Source: Usnea hakonensis
Lineage: Eukaryota > Ascomycota > Lecanoromycetes > Lecanorales > Parmeliaceae
Assembly (NCBI GenBank): GCA_013423325.1
Contig: BLJB01000147.1
Coordinates: forward strand, 186,001-250,000
Direction: 5' to 3'
DNA: 64,000 nt
Positions 44,099-56,412 of the stretch are shown piece by piece. Each line of letters starts with the position of its first letter. Position 1 is the first letter of the stretch. The position numbers were made by a program, and so were the translations under genes. The notes under the pieces were generated by a model that saw nothing but the letters and a program-made list of their open reading frames with translations, was not told the origin of the DNA and searched no databases.

Positions 44099-45394
44099 AG
44101 GCGACATTCATAGCTACACTCTGACGTCCTGCTTTGGGACACATGGGTAAAGGTAAATTTGTTCGAGAGAAGCCCGATTTGTCATACCCGTAAGGCTGAG
44201 CTAGTTGACAGTCACGTGACAGTCATTCGATCTACCTTGTTAAGAGGACAAATTTAGGTCGTTATTATAATTGCACTGCCTGACAAGCAATATGGAACCA
44301 GCAACGAGTTGTTAGGCATACAACAGCTTAGTATTTGTATCTTCATCTCAAACGTACCTACTTTAGTAAGTATTCATGAACCCAACTTAAACAAAAATGG
44401 CCAAGGCAATCAAACGCCCGGACGACTTCTACACGGTCGTCATGAGAGACGTTGCGTTCGATATTTCAAACAGCTGCATCGTTGGTGGTTCCGCTCACCA
44501 CGGTGACTTGACTTGCCCGGACCCGATTCCTGGATCTAGTGCTGGTAGAAGGGTAGATGCAGAGCACACGCTTACAATAGTGGGAAATGATTGAGATGGG
44601 ATGGCGTGGGTGGGAATCTCTTTTGCTTCAGGCTGCGTACGATACATTGGCTTTGGGTGGGCGTACAGCGTATGTGTCCAGTTCCGTGTTGTCTTTTTGT
44701 TTTATTTTCGACATTGAGGTGCAGCGTTAGAAGAACGCCATTGCGAATAAAAGATGCTATTGACTCGAACCAGTGACTGATGCACACGAAGCATGCTCCA
44801 GCAAACAGTCTTTCCCCTGCGACGGTCTGGAAATCTCAACCCATCCGTAATCCGGAGTCGATCGATAGTCATGAGTGGGTGGCCGCTCTCTGGGTTGGAC
44901 GAGGATTGGCTCTGTCCGCCCCCTTTTCTGCTTCTACAGCGTCTAGTCTATTAAGTACCTAAAGCGATCAACGCTTCGAAAATTGACAAGCGACGTACCC
45001 GGTCACTAAGTCCAATCATCCCGAGCCCAATGACCTCATCCTCAATGGCGTAGGTCAATATCAACTAGAGACGCTTTTTCTCAATAATCATAAGCCTTTC
45101 TTGCTTCAGATTCTCTGGAAGCGGATGCATTTGACGTATTACGAGAGTGGGGGTGTTATCGCGTCTCTGACGCCCTGCATGTGCAAGTTGATGACGAGGG
45201 TGCTTGCGTCTGCGGTTCTGGACCTGTGCTCTGGAATGGTGAGAGAGCAGGAAGCCGCCATGTTTATCTTTGGGTTTGCGAAGGCGGCTGATCGATAGAA
45301 AGGCACTGGCATGGGTTTGTGCGGTGGCAGTGAAAATAAATGGTGGGACATGCCCCTCATATTTGGATGAATCTATATTAACATGGCTGCTATG
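44099..45394. other. 1.3 kb intergenic, no supported gene
   Basis: Includes the promoter of the large helical-repeat gene. A 65-codon plus frame (44397-44594, starting MAKAIKRPDDFYTVVM) is the most protein-like stretch, but has no known domain and no visible exon partner. 44940-45060 is AT-rich. Confidence 0.45.
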
Positions 45395-47812
45395 TCAAGC
45401 AATACCCAAAGGGGGCACCTCCCCTTGTTCTTGCCGTAAATCGCCCGCGACCTTATATGAGGCTTTCCAACGTATCTTGACAGAATTCGCTTGACCTCTT
45501 GCCACGCCACTAAGCTCTACCTGTTGCTTTATTCCATCTTTCTGATTTGGTTGTAAAGTCCGCCCAGACTGCGGTTTAAGCTTGAGTGTGAACCCCTATC
45601 AATATTCATTAGCGAGATCCAAGATTTGGATTCGTGTCGTATGGTATCTACCTTGGTTACTGCAACTTGGAGAGCATATTCGGTAACCAGACTCCCCGTG
45701 TTGTTGGAGAATAAGGCACTTATTGATATGGCAGAATCAGTATTCACAGGTCTCTCTACATGAAAATCTATTTTTACTGAAGTGTTCGAGACTGTCAGAC
45801 TGTTGTTCGTTGGAAGTTCTGAGCCATCTTCAGGCAGCGCCGATGCAAAATCCCAGTCATCATCGACTGATGCACCATTCATGGGTTGTTGAGAACTCGC
45901 TGCAGGTTGGCTTTGAGGAACAACAGGTTTTGGAGACGCAAAATCAAACATGGAGGTAGATGGCGAAGAGACTGGCTTTTGAGATGATTGTAGATTTGGG
46001 AGTGGTGATGCTGTACGTGAGGCAGCCGATGACAATGCGGCGAAAGGATCGGCGGAGAGTTGTGAAGGTTTTGCAGCTTGCTGTGTCTGGAGAAGAGTAT
46101 GTGGCGCAGGTGTATTTGATCGCGACGAGGGTATAGAGCTTGTCACGAATTTGAAAGGATCGTAATTAGGCTTGGCAGGCAAAGGAGCTTGCTGTGGTTG
46201 AGAGGGTGCATTTGGTGTAGGAGCCTTGGCAGAGCTGTCTTTTGTGGTGGACGACAGTAGGGACGGTCCAGGTACGTCTTTGCGAGCGATATCAGTATTA
46301 TTTCCGTAGCACTAATGGGGCTTCCTCACTTGAATTTGCACCAAACCCAAGAGCAATGCCTCCCCCTTGTCCGTAGTCCTGGTCTTGAACGGAAAGACCC
46401 AACAAATCATCCTGCAGCGATGTATCTTTCTGTTCGTTGGACCCGTTTACCGTTCCGCTCGCGCTCGCAGAAGGTTCTGTATCACCACTAAAGTCGATTA
46501 AAGAGAGCTCGTTATTTGCAGTCTTACTAACTCCAGTTGACGTGCCGAGGGTGCCCTGAGGGATTTTGGATGCTCCATCGACGTCTCCCTTCTTAATGAG
46601 TTTGTATCTTTCAATGGTCCGATGTATGCTGTCATTGATCTCGAAGAGCTTCGCAACGGCTTCCTGATCATCAGACTCTTCCTCGCACATTCTCTGGATT
46701 TTGGGCTGAGCACTCTGAAGAGCATTTGCGAGTTCCTGATCACAATCAGCTGCTGATACCACTGCTGAGGTCATAAGGCCATGCCTCGAAGATGTCTCCT
46801 TCTGCCACCACATCGCCAGCTTTGAAATTCTGCAATCTCTCTTCCAGCAACCTCGCCTTCTGCTGGATTTTGCCGACCTCTTCTGCAGCCTTTGCCCTGT
46901 AGTCTGTTTTATGTTTGGTGTCATACCCTGCCATGACCTTCATCAATCGGTTCGCTTCTTGAAGGTCCTCGGGTCCCCCTCTTCGAATCAGCTCTTGTAG
47001 TTTCGCCGATTGAGCTGCTTTTTCTTCCTCTTCCATCTCATCCGCTGATTGAAGGTTCTAGAGAACGATTAGACTAGCATCCTAAGTGATGGAGGCTGTT
47101 CTTACGTCGCTAGGATTCAAGACCGCGGCATCCTCCCTCCGCACTTCGGGGAACATATAGCCCTTGTAACTCAAAAGCCGATGCATATCCCGTATGAAAC
47201 CTAAGTCTTCTTTGTAGCGTGACGTTTGACATATCGTCTGCCGCCATTCCTCTATCGCTTCTAATATCTTTGATTGGACTCGGGAAGGTCGTATGGGCGG
47301 CCGTTCTGGAAATCGTCGGACGAGCTCGTTCAGAAACTCTTTGGTGCTGATCTGGAGGTGAAAGGGGTATCCGCAGTTCTTCACGCAGATGTCGAGAAGC
47401 TGCTTCAGCATCAGCTGGATGTCATGCTGATTTGGAGATGCCCCACCATACCGCAAGAGCGAGTAACGAAACATTGGCGTTCCTGTGATTGACATAACTG
47501 ACGATTGCTACAGCGGCTTCTCGAGGCCTGGCGTGGGTGAGCTAGAGGTATGTTGAAGTGTACGGCGGCTACGTCTTACGCATTGCCCTTCTTGGAATTG
47601 ATGAGGTCCGAGATCTCAAGATCGAGGGCTAGGTTTGGCTCGTAATTCTGCGGGTCAACAGCATTCTCTGCAATGATATGTCAGCCAAATCTTTGATTCG
47701 CTGACATTCATCTCAGGCTCCTACGAATGTATCTCTGCAACGGAGTTTGTGCTGGCTCTCCGAAACCCCCAAAGCGGTCTCTGGCTGCGTATCGCGCCGA
47801 GGCAGCCTCCAT
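45395..47812 (-). CDS. GGA adaptor (VHS-GAT-GAE, Arf-binding clathrin adaptor)
   Basis: Eight exons give 683 residues: 47725-47812, 47580-47667, 47452-47527, 47106-47399, 46785-47057, 46331-46735 region (46330-46735), 45652-46277, 45395-45595. The VHS domain covers residues ~25-165 (NYEPNLALDLEISDLINSKK, then LLDICVKNCGYPFHLQI, then FLNELVRRFPERPP). The GAT domain covers ~195-330 (GGPEDLQEANRLMKVMAGYD, then ELANALQSAQPKIQRM). A Ser/Pro/Gln-rich hinge follows with LIDFSG and DDLLGL clathrin-box-like motifs and WDFASALP. The C-terminal GAE domain spans ~560-683 (VSNTSVKIDFHVERP, then FTLKLKPQSGRTLQP). GGAs sort cargo from the trans-Golgi network to endosomes under Arf-GTP. The intron at 46736-46784 appears to be GC-AG. 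The last exon is essential: stopping at the earlier in-frame stop would truncate the GAE domain. Confidence 0.92.
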
Positions 47813-48128
47813 TGGGTACGCAATTCGAGTATTGTGGTAATATCTTGATCAAGATAGCTTATCTTCTGTTGGCCTGTCAAACGTACAACAAATATGCCTT
47901 GAAGGAATATATTGCAAGTAGCACGATCTCGAGGCAAGTGCCTGATGCGTTGCGGCACTTCCAATCCCGGGCTTTAACCGAGTGGAATCGTCACTATTGG
48001 CTACTTTACGCTCTGGTGCTCGTACATTCCTTACTCAACATCCTGGGGTATTAGGCTTGGTACAGCTATCTTTCCACCAGAAGGCTCATTATTCTCTGTT
48101 TGGATCCCCACTCTTTTCCCCTTCCAGG
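47813..48128. promoter_or_regulatory. bidirectional promoter, GGA / TSR3
   Basis: Only 316 bp separate two divergent conserved genes, so their control elements must overlap. No TATA box; a pyrimidine-rich leader (CTCTTTTCCCCTTCC) precedes the TSR3 ATG. Shared regulation is inferred from layout. Confidence 0.5.
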
Positions 48129-49364
48129 ATGCGTCACAAAAAGGACGGCTTCTCCGCCAAGGGGAAGAAACACTCGAATACACCCCGCCACCGACCAGTT
48201 CCTCACAACGAAGAAGGTGCAGTTCCAAATCGAAGACCGCCATTCAAAGCAGCGTGTTGGGATTTGGAGCACTGCGATCCAAAGAGATGCTCCGGGAAAA
48301 GACTGATGCACTTTGGATTGATGCGGGAGCTTTCAATCGGGCAGAAGTTCCAAGGGGTGGTCATATCGTAGGCACCGGGTCGCACCTTTTCGGTGGCAGA
48401 ATTTATGCTGATGATGAAGCAAAGTCCCAATGCAAAGAGTGTGATTTCAGCCGCGGATAAGGAGTTGTTGGAACAATACGGCGCAGCTGTAGTAGAGTGC
48501 TCCTGGGCCAGGATCAAGGAGGTTCCATGGGGCAAAATTGGTGGAAAGTGTGAGAGATTATGTACGGCTGACCAGCTATCCTATTACTAGTGAAAGACCA
48601 AGATTTGACAAATTTGAATAGTACCTTATCTTGTTGCAGCCAACTCCGTGAATTATGGTCGACCTTGGCGATTGAACTGCGCAGAAGCCCTTGCAGCTTG
48701 CTTCTTCATTTGCGGACATGAAGACTGGGCACACGAAGTGCTCGCACATTTTTCTTATGGTGAACCCTTCTTGGAAATTAACGCTCAGCTTCTTAAACGC
48801 TACGCGGCTTGTGCCAATGAAGAAGAGATTAAGAAGGCGGAGGAGACCTGGCTAGCCAAGATCGAGCGCGAGTATTCCGAAAGTAGGGTCGAAGATGTTG
48901 GCGCTGGGGGTAAGGATGAGTGGAAAGGAGGCAATATGAATCGACGACCAGTGGTTGACTCGGATGACGAAGAGGATGATTCTGACGCTCCTAAAAGCGA
49001 TGACGAGGATGGTGAAGATGGTGGAGTTGAAATTGGTGATCCATTGGCTTTGTCGGACGAAGAAGATGACGAAGAGGAGATGGCTGAGCTTCGGCGGCGA
49101 GTGCTCGCATCAAAACCTTTCTCGAATCCGAGCACAGAAGACAGGAAGCCGCCTGAAAAAATCGCACGAACAGTTTCTGTTCCAGTAGACACAGATTCGG
49201 AGTCTGGTTCAGATATGGGTGACAATGATGTCTTCGATAGTATTATTGACGCGACACCAGTCACTGATCGGACCGGCATCAACAGTAAGCAAAAGCTGCG
49301 GAAACAAGAGGAAGCAAGCGCCGTGTTCTCGCGTTCCGTGGTCAATGCACCCAAGAGATGGTAA
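48129..49364 (+). CDS. TSR3: Tsr3, 18S rRNA aminocarboxypropyltransferase
   Basis: Exons 48129-48367, 48425-48561 and 48622-49364 give 372 residues. Junctions rebuild GVVIS/PNAKSVIS and ERL/LPYLVAANSVNYG. Family blocks: ACWDLEHCDPKRCSGKRL (RLI-like N-terminal domain), LSIGQKFQGVVISPNAKSV, VVECSWARIKEVPWGKI, and GRPWRLNCAEALAACFFICG (SAM-binding pocket). Tsr3 transfers the 3-amino-3-carboxypropyl group from SAM to the hypermodified pseudouridine of 18S rRNA late in 40S maturation in the cytoplasm. The C-terminal 170 residues are an acidic, low-complexity extension (DSDDEEDDSDAP, then DEEDDEEEMAELRRR), usual in fungal orthologues. The ATG at 48129 gives the basic MRHKKDGFSAKGKK start. Confidence 0.95.
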
Positions 49365-50358
49365 GTAGAAGCAACTACTAGGACATGATTGGCACTCCTC
49401 AATTTACAGATATGAGAACGCCATTTGCCATTCCAGAGTCGATGAAATCGAAGTGATACAACACCTCCAAGTCTCGCAACCTACTTCGCCTTAGGCATGA
49501 ACGTCGCCACTTTGATAGAATTGACCGCATTGTCAAGAAAGTTTTTACGTATGTTGAACTCGTTGTCGCTTCTAGCAGCTTCCCTGCACTTGGCGGCTTA
49601 GTCCCAGGCCACATCCATGATGGGGGCAGCGGCATCTGCCACCCCTACAACTGCTTGAGACGCTCCCTCCACACCTATTGCGGATCAGTCATGGATGCTG
49701 GATGTCCTGGCAAAATACTGGATTACCATCTCTGCTTGTGCCCATTTTAATGATGTTTAGGAGCAATTCGCGGCACGTGAAACCCTTTGACGAGAAGAGG
49801 AAAAAGAAGAGAGTGAAGAGGACCGTGATACACAACAAGAGGGGGGCATGGCCACTATGTACGAGATTCCAACCTTCGCCCAGTCAGCGCCAGTATAGAC
49901 TCATGTCTCTAACACCTGTATATCTCTGCTTATACAGCTGTCAACAATACTGCGTCACTACGGAGAGGCCTAGTTTATTGATTTTACTGCCTATCTAACT
50001 TTGCGTGACCGAGGCGAATCTTATCGAGAACATAGTGAACGGATGATTGGTGGAGTACGACGGGAAGCTCAACGTAGTCTCAGAACAAGCTTGCCGAGAG
50101 AGCAATGTCTTGCCCAGAACTTCAGCCTTACAAACCCATGGCTCAGCCGCAAAAATGAGCCAGCGTGAACGTAAATGATGACTAGAAGGCCTAAGTGGGC
50201 CTACCTTAAGGCTTATGCATGTCAAAATTACTTCAACTGCGGACTCGACCTAAAGTAGTTGCAGCCGCCAAAGACGCTATAGGCGCCCTTTTCGCCTTTT
50301 GGATTCTGGATAAAGCAGCTTTTGCAAAACTCGTGAAAATTTGAAAGCCCAACCCAGC
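49365..50358. other. intergenic, no supported gene
   Basis: A short plus-strand stretch near 49500-49600 (HERRHFDRIDRIVKKVFTYV) looks protein-like but is flanked by stops; it may be a transposon-derived scrap. The rest includes the FHA gene promoter. Confidence 0.4.
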
Positions 50359-51416
50359 ATGTCAGACCGTGGATCGGACTTTGGTAGCAGAAGAGACCGT
50401 AGACGAAGATTTTCATCAGATTCTGAAAACGATCGACGACGGAGGGACAGACCTGAAAGAAAACGAAGCCTCGACCGACCTCAATTCAGAGACACGAATG
50501 GCAGTGGGCTGAGAGATGACTCAAGATCAGACCACCGCAGAACGCGATACCGCTCAAGAAGTCCGCGTCAAGACCGCGTAAGGCAGCAAAGACACCACTC
50601 GCCCCGCAGCAGATCGCCAATCCGCCGTCGTCCCCGAAGCTCTCCAAACGACCGCCCCTTCTCAACCCGCCACCACAGCTCATCTCCCTCCCCCCCGCCA
50701 AAGCGCCGCCGTCACGACTCCCGAGACTATCAGAGACCCTCCTCCACCCACCACCACCCCCACCGCTCTCCACCCCCCACAACCCGCTCCACCGCCCCCC
50801 TCCCCTCCCAACACGCCGCCTTCACCAAAACCTCCCCCGGACCCGACCCCGACCCCGAAACACAAAAACAAAAACCAAACTACGCCCCCACCGGCGCCCT
50901 CGCCGCCGAAACAAACACCGTCGCCAACACCGCCATCGTCCTCAAATACAACGAACCCCCCGAATCCCGCCTGCCCCCGCCCTCGACCCCCTGGCGCCTC
51001 TACATCTTCAAAGGTCCCGACCTCCTGGATACGTTGCCCCTGCATGAGCGCTCGTGTTGGCTGTTTGGGCGCGAGAGGGCCGTGGTGGATGTCCCTGTTG
51101 AGCATCCGAGTGCTAGTAAGCAGCATGCTGTGTTGCAGTTTCGGTGGAGGGAGGGGAAGGGGGTGAGGTTGTATGTGATTGATTTGGAGAGCGCGAATGG
51201 GACGAGGGTTAATGGGGGGAGGGTGCCTGGGAGGCGGTTTGTGGAGGTGAGGAGTGGGGATGTTGTTATGTTTGGGGAGTCTACGAGGTTTGTTTTGTTT
51301 TTTTCTCTTTCTTTGGGAGGATGCGGTTGAGGAAACTTTTTTTTTTCCTTGCTGACGGGGTTTGGGGTAGGGAGTATGTTTTGATGCTGCCGCCGAAGGA
51401 TCTCCCGAAAGGATGA
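50359..51416 (+). CDS. PML1: FHA-domain protein, SNIP1/Pml1 type (spliceosome/RES complex)
   Basis: Exons 50359-51287 and 51371-51416 give 324 residues; the junction restores FGESTR/EYVLMLPP. Residues 1-130 are an RS/RD-rich region (RRDRRRRFSSDSENDRRRRD) typical of splicing factors. A Pro/Ser linker follows, and from ~PNYAPTGALAAETNT begins the conserved SNIP1/Pml1 module. The FHA domain (~233-320) contains CWLFGRERAVVDVPVEHPS, then SKQHAVLQFR and DLESANGTRVNG, the phosphopeptide-binding loops (Arg, Ser, His, Asn). Pml1 in yeast belongs to the pre-mRNA retention and splicing complex with Bud13 and Ist3. The last exon codes only 15 residues. Convergent with the UNC-50 gene, 202 bp apart. Confidence 0.9.
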
Positions 51417-51618
51417 GGGGGGGTTGATCAAGTGATGTTGAATTGAAGGTCAAAAGGGTTATAATACCAGGTGAACGATACGAATCAATGCTGTGGCAAC
51501 ATCGACCAGGGCAATGCTGCCACGATCCAATCTTGCTCGTCTATGCTATCATGGCCCAAACGCCTTCGCTAAATGCTACATCATCTGTTGTACAATGTTA
51601 CACGTCGGTGCCGTCACC

Positions 51619-52668
51619 TCACCCAGCCCCCGTTATCAGCAGTGGTCCGACATGCTTCGCTATGTTGAAGCCGAAGAGGCTGGCGAACCAAAGTATCGCA
51701 TACACGAAACAGGGAGATAGGAGGAGTTCCGTGTGGTGGAGGAAAGGTAGAGCTGGCGGAATGAAGACGTTAGCTTTTGGGAATTTGATTGGAGGGAAAG
51801 ATTGCGGGCTTGCCGTTATATCCCAAGAAACAAATGATGGTATAGTAGCCCAAAGCTATCAAGTACAAAGTGTTGCCAAAGAATGTAGATACCCTGAGAA
51901 AAAAGTTAGTGTCAGCTATGGAAGCTAAGAAGCTCTGCCAAGTCGATGCGTACCAGTTGTCCCTCGCTATCAGCGGCCAAAGGAGGAATTGCAGAACGTA
52001 TAACCACACCCAGACCGGAAAAAACGCTCGTATAGCCACCTGCATCATCATCATCCTCCCTGTCAGCCAATCCCACCCTCATTCACATTCCCACAGAAAA
52101 TCACAACTCCATCACTCACATCAAAACAGTACCCAAACTCCAACTGCTCCCCCTCCCCCGCCTGCGTGAACAGCCCCTGCTGCCTCCTCCTGCCCGGCAG
52201 CCCCGCAATCCCCGGTCCTAGCAGCCGCCCCACCAGGAAAAACGCCATCGTCGCCACGACGAGCGACACGGCCAGGAAATGCACAAAGACGAAGAGCAGT
52301 GTTAGTCGCACTGTGGCGCTCACGGATGTCGTGTATGCGATGCCCCATGCTATCCCTGTGAGGAGCATGAAGAAGGAGAGGAGGTAGGTAAAGGAGGGAT
52401 CGGGTCGGTGCCAGGTGTTTTTGGTCTCTGGTGGTGGGTCGGTTTTGTTAGGATTTGGAGGGTGGCAAGGGGAGCACGGGGTTGGGAAGTGGGAGGGGGG
52501 AACGAGGCGTACGTTTCTGGAGTGAGTGATGTTAGTGGGTGGGTTTAGGCTTTTTTTTTTGGGACACGGGGACGGGAGGGGGCGTACGTGGTAGTATATG
52601 GACCGGAACACCTTCTTGGGCGCTATGAGAAGACTGGTCATCTCCCAGATCGCCATTTCGAAATCCAT
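51619..52668 (-). CDS. GMH1: UNC-50/Gmh1 family Golgi membrane protein
   Basis: Five exons (52588-52668, 52120-52425, 51954-52039, 51814-51893, 51619-51752) give 228 residues in phase. The product follows the UNC-50 family along its whole length: MDFEMAIWEMTSLLIAPKKV, FRSIYYH/TKNTWHRPDPSFTY, VGRLLGPGIAGLPGRRRQQG, EQLEFGYCFDVAIRAFFPV, FFGNTLYLIALGYYT and ALPFLHHTELLL. Five or six membrane helices lie between. Gmh1 binds the Arf exchange factors Gea1/2 in yeast; UNC-50 is needed for receptor trafficking in animals. The last intron (51753-51813) starts with GC, not GT: the donor GCAAGC after GGATATAACG is the only way to restore GYNALPFLHH. Ordinary splicing rules would misplace the C-terminal 44 codons. 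Confidence 0.93.
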
Positions 52669-53359
52669 CTGGGGGAATTTAAATAGTCTTTAGGAAAAGT
52701 CGCAAAGCAAGCCGTCAGCCAACCTTGCATGATCCTCACTTTCAATTCGACGTTGTGGATATGGTGTAGCCTCCGTTGTCGGCGTGTCGAGCTCCCTCCT
52801 CTTAGATAGTGCCCCCCACTCACTTCGGGTCCCCGATATTATAGGACGCACCTTTTGAAAAACCGTGGCATTCGCAGCCCTTCTGACCGTCCCGCCGGCG
52901 TCGCTGCCCCAAAGCTCGGCGTTCCTCCATGCTGGCGCGGTATCGATATGTGAGGGTTCATTTAGATCGTTGGGAACAGATCTCTTTTGTGAAATAGCTT
53001 TAGCACTGAAATGCAAGTGGTGAGGCGGTGTTGATGCTGCCTTTGCAAGTTGCGGGATTCTTCAGCCGGTAGGCTTTCAAACAGACCGGTATTTCTGCAT
53101 GCAATGCGGGCTTGGCAGTTGGCAATAGGCATTTAGCCGCTGTGGATTTTAAGCGCGTTATCGCCCACATTTTTGGCTTTAGGAGTTGAAGTTGCTTGAC
53201 TCTGGATTTCATAAGTACATTACAAGAAGCTCAGTCTCAATTGTCGAACATCTGAGCCGCCTTATTGCGCATCTCTCAAACCCCGTTACTGGGTCTTCTG
53301 CAAAAATTCTACCCTCACCAGATCGTCGACAGCCTATCTACCTAAGGACCCCCACAATC
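52669..53359. promoter_or_regulatory. divergent promoter region, GMH1 / zinc-finger gene
   Basis: 691 bp between divergent genes. The minus-strand frame 52690-53016 (108 codons) is not convincing as a gene: odd composition and no motif. A CA-rich leader precedes the ATG at 53360. Confidence 0.4.
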
Positions 53360-53775
53360 ATGCCCATCTCAAAGAAAGATCGCGTTCGTCTGCGCCTTTC
53401 CCTTTCTCTCTCTCTCTCTACTCACTGTAGCAGCTGGAACTTGGGTTTTGCTTCCTTGCTAATGCTATCATTCTATTCCCAGATCAATCGCGAGCACAAG
53501 AAAGCGGACGCCGCGGGGACTCGAGCGCCCGTCAAGCCCAACGGCAATCCTGTCAAAGCGCCTACAGCCATGTCGAAGGTATGTGCTCAGATAATGGTTT
53601 TTTAATAGGGGGGGGGGCATTTTGCTGATGTGGGATGTGGGGTGGATTTTAGTGTGCATTTTGCAAAAAGGAGATTGTGGCGTCGAACCAGACGCAGAAA
53701 AAGGTGCATGCTGAGACGCATGATCAGAAGGTGTGGACGAAGGAGAAGTGTTGGCCGGATGATACTTTTGCTTGA
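53360..53775 (+). CDS. small zinc-finger protein (SERF-like N-terminus, At2g23090-type zinc finger)
   Basis: Three exons, 53360-53383 (24 nt), 53483-53578 and 53653-53775, give 80 residues. The product reads MPISKKDRINREHKKADAA, then a Lys/Pro/Asn-rich linker. The finger follows: CAFCKKEI...HAETH (C-x2-C, x-y, H-x3-H), closing WTKEKCWPDDTF. The layout matches small eukaryotic proteins with a 4F5/SERF-type basic N-terminus and a single C2H2-like zinc finger; their function is poorly known. The first coding exon is only eight codons, so the gene is easily missed or started wrongly. Confidence 0.85.
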
Positions 53776-56412
53776 GGGTGGGGGTGGTTTTTTGGGGGAA
53801 AGCGGGGGGTGAAGGGGTTTGGAACGGGATCATGAGGCTACCGGGGGTCCTGGTTTGGCGCGAGTGAATGGCTCTGTGGAAATGGGAATAGATTTGTGTT
53901 TGTGGTTTGCGAACATCATACGAAACAGAGTATGTGCTTTTGGAAGCTATATCCCCGATTCCTTGGACCGTGGTCTCTCGCTGCAGTCCGATTGCTAGGC
54001 ATGTCGTAACTTCATTTGACGGACACAGCTCGTCACTGAAAGCACGCTTCACCGTACGTGATGGCTTCGACACTCATTTCTCTCGCGCTCTCATGATACC
54101 AATGCAATTCCCGGGCACTTCAGAGTATGACAATGTGGTATAGGATGAATATCAGAGCCTCGACAGCGAGTATCAGAACACAGGATGTCGGCATAGCCAC
54201 CGCTCCTCAGTCAAGGTCCATGGCGCCGGCATTATCAGGTGGTCTTGGGTCAGTCGTTTTAGTTGGCTGACAGAGTTTGCCGAGATAGTTTACCATTTCC
54301 AGTCATGCTCATGGCTACCATGTGTATGCGCCAGTATTAGCCATGTTTCCGTTGCTCACACGCGAAGCTGATAGCCGGAGGTGAGTACTATTAATTTGCC
54401 ATACAAACGAATCAGCTGCCACAGAGTATGGGAAATGGTTTTGCGCTCACACTGTGAAAAGCTGCTAGCTGTATGATTATGGCGGCGCTGTCCACATGTA
54501 CATCGTTTTGAATTCTTACAGTGCACGCTGATTATCAACAGCTCTAGCACTCTACTTGTAGTCGATCTTCAGAGCGTGGAGGCTAATTTGTGCACTTCGA
54601 ACCCGATTTGTCACGTGTGGAAAGCCAAACGCAAATGTCATTGTCAAGATCTTGACGGCAAGGCATTGGCCACGTCTGGTAATCTAGACTGAGAAAGCCG
54701 GGTGTAAAAACGGATAGCAGTATGGCCTCTGCAGATGCTTGGGAAGCTGCGACTGACGTGACACACTTGCATCGGTCTTCAACTTTGTTGCCAGATTTAG
54801 TCAGATCGGAAGTACAGCTCAAGAGTCCAGGAATCCTTCTTGTCTTCCATTGCGTGGTAAGTACATGATGACAGAGCTGTAAATTCGAAGCTCCAATCGT
54901 GATTTGACGCATCAGACTACTTAAGCATAAGGTCACAGAACAGATAAGATGGCTTCCTGCATGACCGACATATGCACGAATTCGGGCCGGTCACGAGTGG
55001 CTCCGATACCGGTTCGCACATAGAGTAAGATGAGAAATATGGGGAATGGGCATTGACGGTGGTTCGTACGAGCCGAGTGTGAAATTATTCATGAAATTAG
55101 CAGTGGGTTGGGGTCGCCTTGGAGCAATATGCGCATCATTTCTTTTCTCATAGGCCAAATAGACCTCTACCTTGCAAGTCGCGACTGATCCCATTGATCA
55201 AGTACTTTAGTCCGATGTACCTTTTTTCCCCGAGGGAACTCTTTTTTTTGTGGCTTACAGATAAGGTAGCTAGGACCAATTCAAAAGAACTTGCATGAAA
55301 AGTACATACTAGTGAGGGGTGAAAGAAAAGAAAAGGGGCCCAACGACAACGAAGTCTGTAGCGATCAGCTTTGATCGATTACAAATAGCAGGCCAGTCTT
55401 GCAAGTTTGAAGCCCAGGAATTTGGAAATGCAATGCATGATTCATGAAAAGGTACTTAGCTATAGCTGGAAAGAATTAGTATCGTATAGGTCGACTCATC
55501 TTGCACAGACAACCATGTACGTCCAGAGTTCGTCCTGAAATAGAACAAATCAAATATGTAAGTCTAGAAGAAATTCATTTTTTATTGACTGACCGAAGAC
55601 AGGTTTGAATATTTGCCACCGTGTTCTATTTAAAATTGAGTCATGCAGTATCTGGTTTGGTTTTTGGTTTTTGTCTTCGGCAAGGCTGCAGAAGGACCGA
55701 GCAAGTTAGAAACAAGGGCAGCGCCAAGCATTCTGCTAACGGGTACCTGACGCTAACCCCCATGAAGCCAAGGGTGGCCCGAGCGTCTTGCTGATAGCCT
55801 GATACTGCATGATCCAGGGGTGGAGCTCGGGAGGGGTTTCGAAAATCAATGCATCTCCCCCTCTTGGGCGAACATGAGGCATCCGGAAGAGCCTGACAAT
55901 ACTAACAATAATAATATTTTCTTATATTATTACTTCGTACATCCATCCTCGTTCCTGAACATCCAAGTATCTATCGGCGCATTGTGCAGTAGCTGAAAAG
56001 TCAAAGGAGAGTGGAATTTTGGTTTCAATGCTCAAGCCTCAATTAAGGGGCTAGCTAAGATTCTGGTGCTCTTCAACATTTCCTCAATCTTTTGCAGACT
56101 CACATAGATTACTGTAGACATATTGCTGCCATTGCTACTCAAAGAAACTGTGGCATGTCAAGTCCACTTGTAAATCTAAATTATTGTAGCTAAGTAATAA
56201 GGGTAAGGGTAGAGATGTAATGGTTGTCATTGTACCGTACAAAGATCCCTGCATGTCCTGCAGCTCTGAGGCGAGACTGGGGAGTCAATATCAATTTCCA
56301 ACTCAATTTTTTCCCACTTCCATCCCACTTGACCTAAATCACCCCACACCAATCCCTCAACCAATCCCTTCTCGACGCTTATCCAACCATACCTTGCCAT
56401 TTTACCTGCTGC
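53776..56412. other. 2.6 kb intergenic, nothing recognised
   Basis: No supported gene or repeat. Minus-strand frames at 53468-54073 and 54583-54936 lack motifs. 55200-56200 is AT-rich with many stops. The end probably holds the promoter and a long 5' leader of the Sec7 gene (a purine/pyrimidine-skewed stretch CCACTTCCATCCCAC at ~56315). Confidence 0.5.

Noticed and set aside
50680..51453. 257-codon Gly-rich minus-strand ORF
   Set aside because: Shadow of the FHA gene; the plus strand carries the conserved domain.
53468..54073. 201-codon minus-strand ORF over the zinc-finger gene
   Set aside because: Opposite strand carries the conserved C2H2 protein; this frame has no motif.
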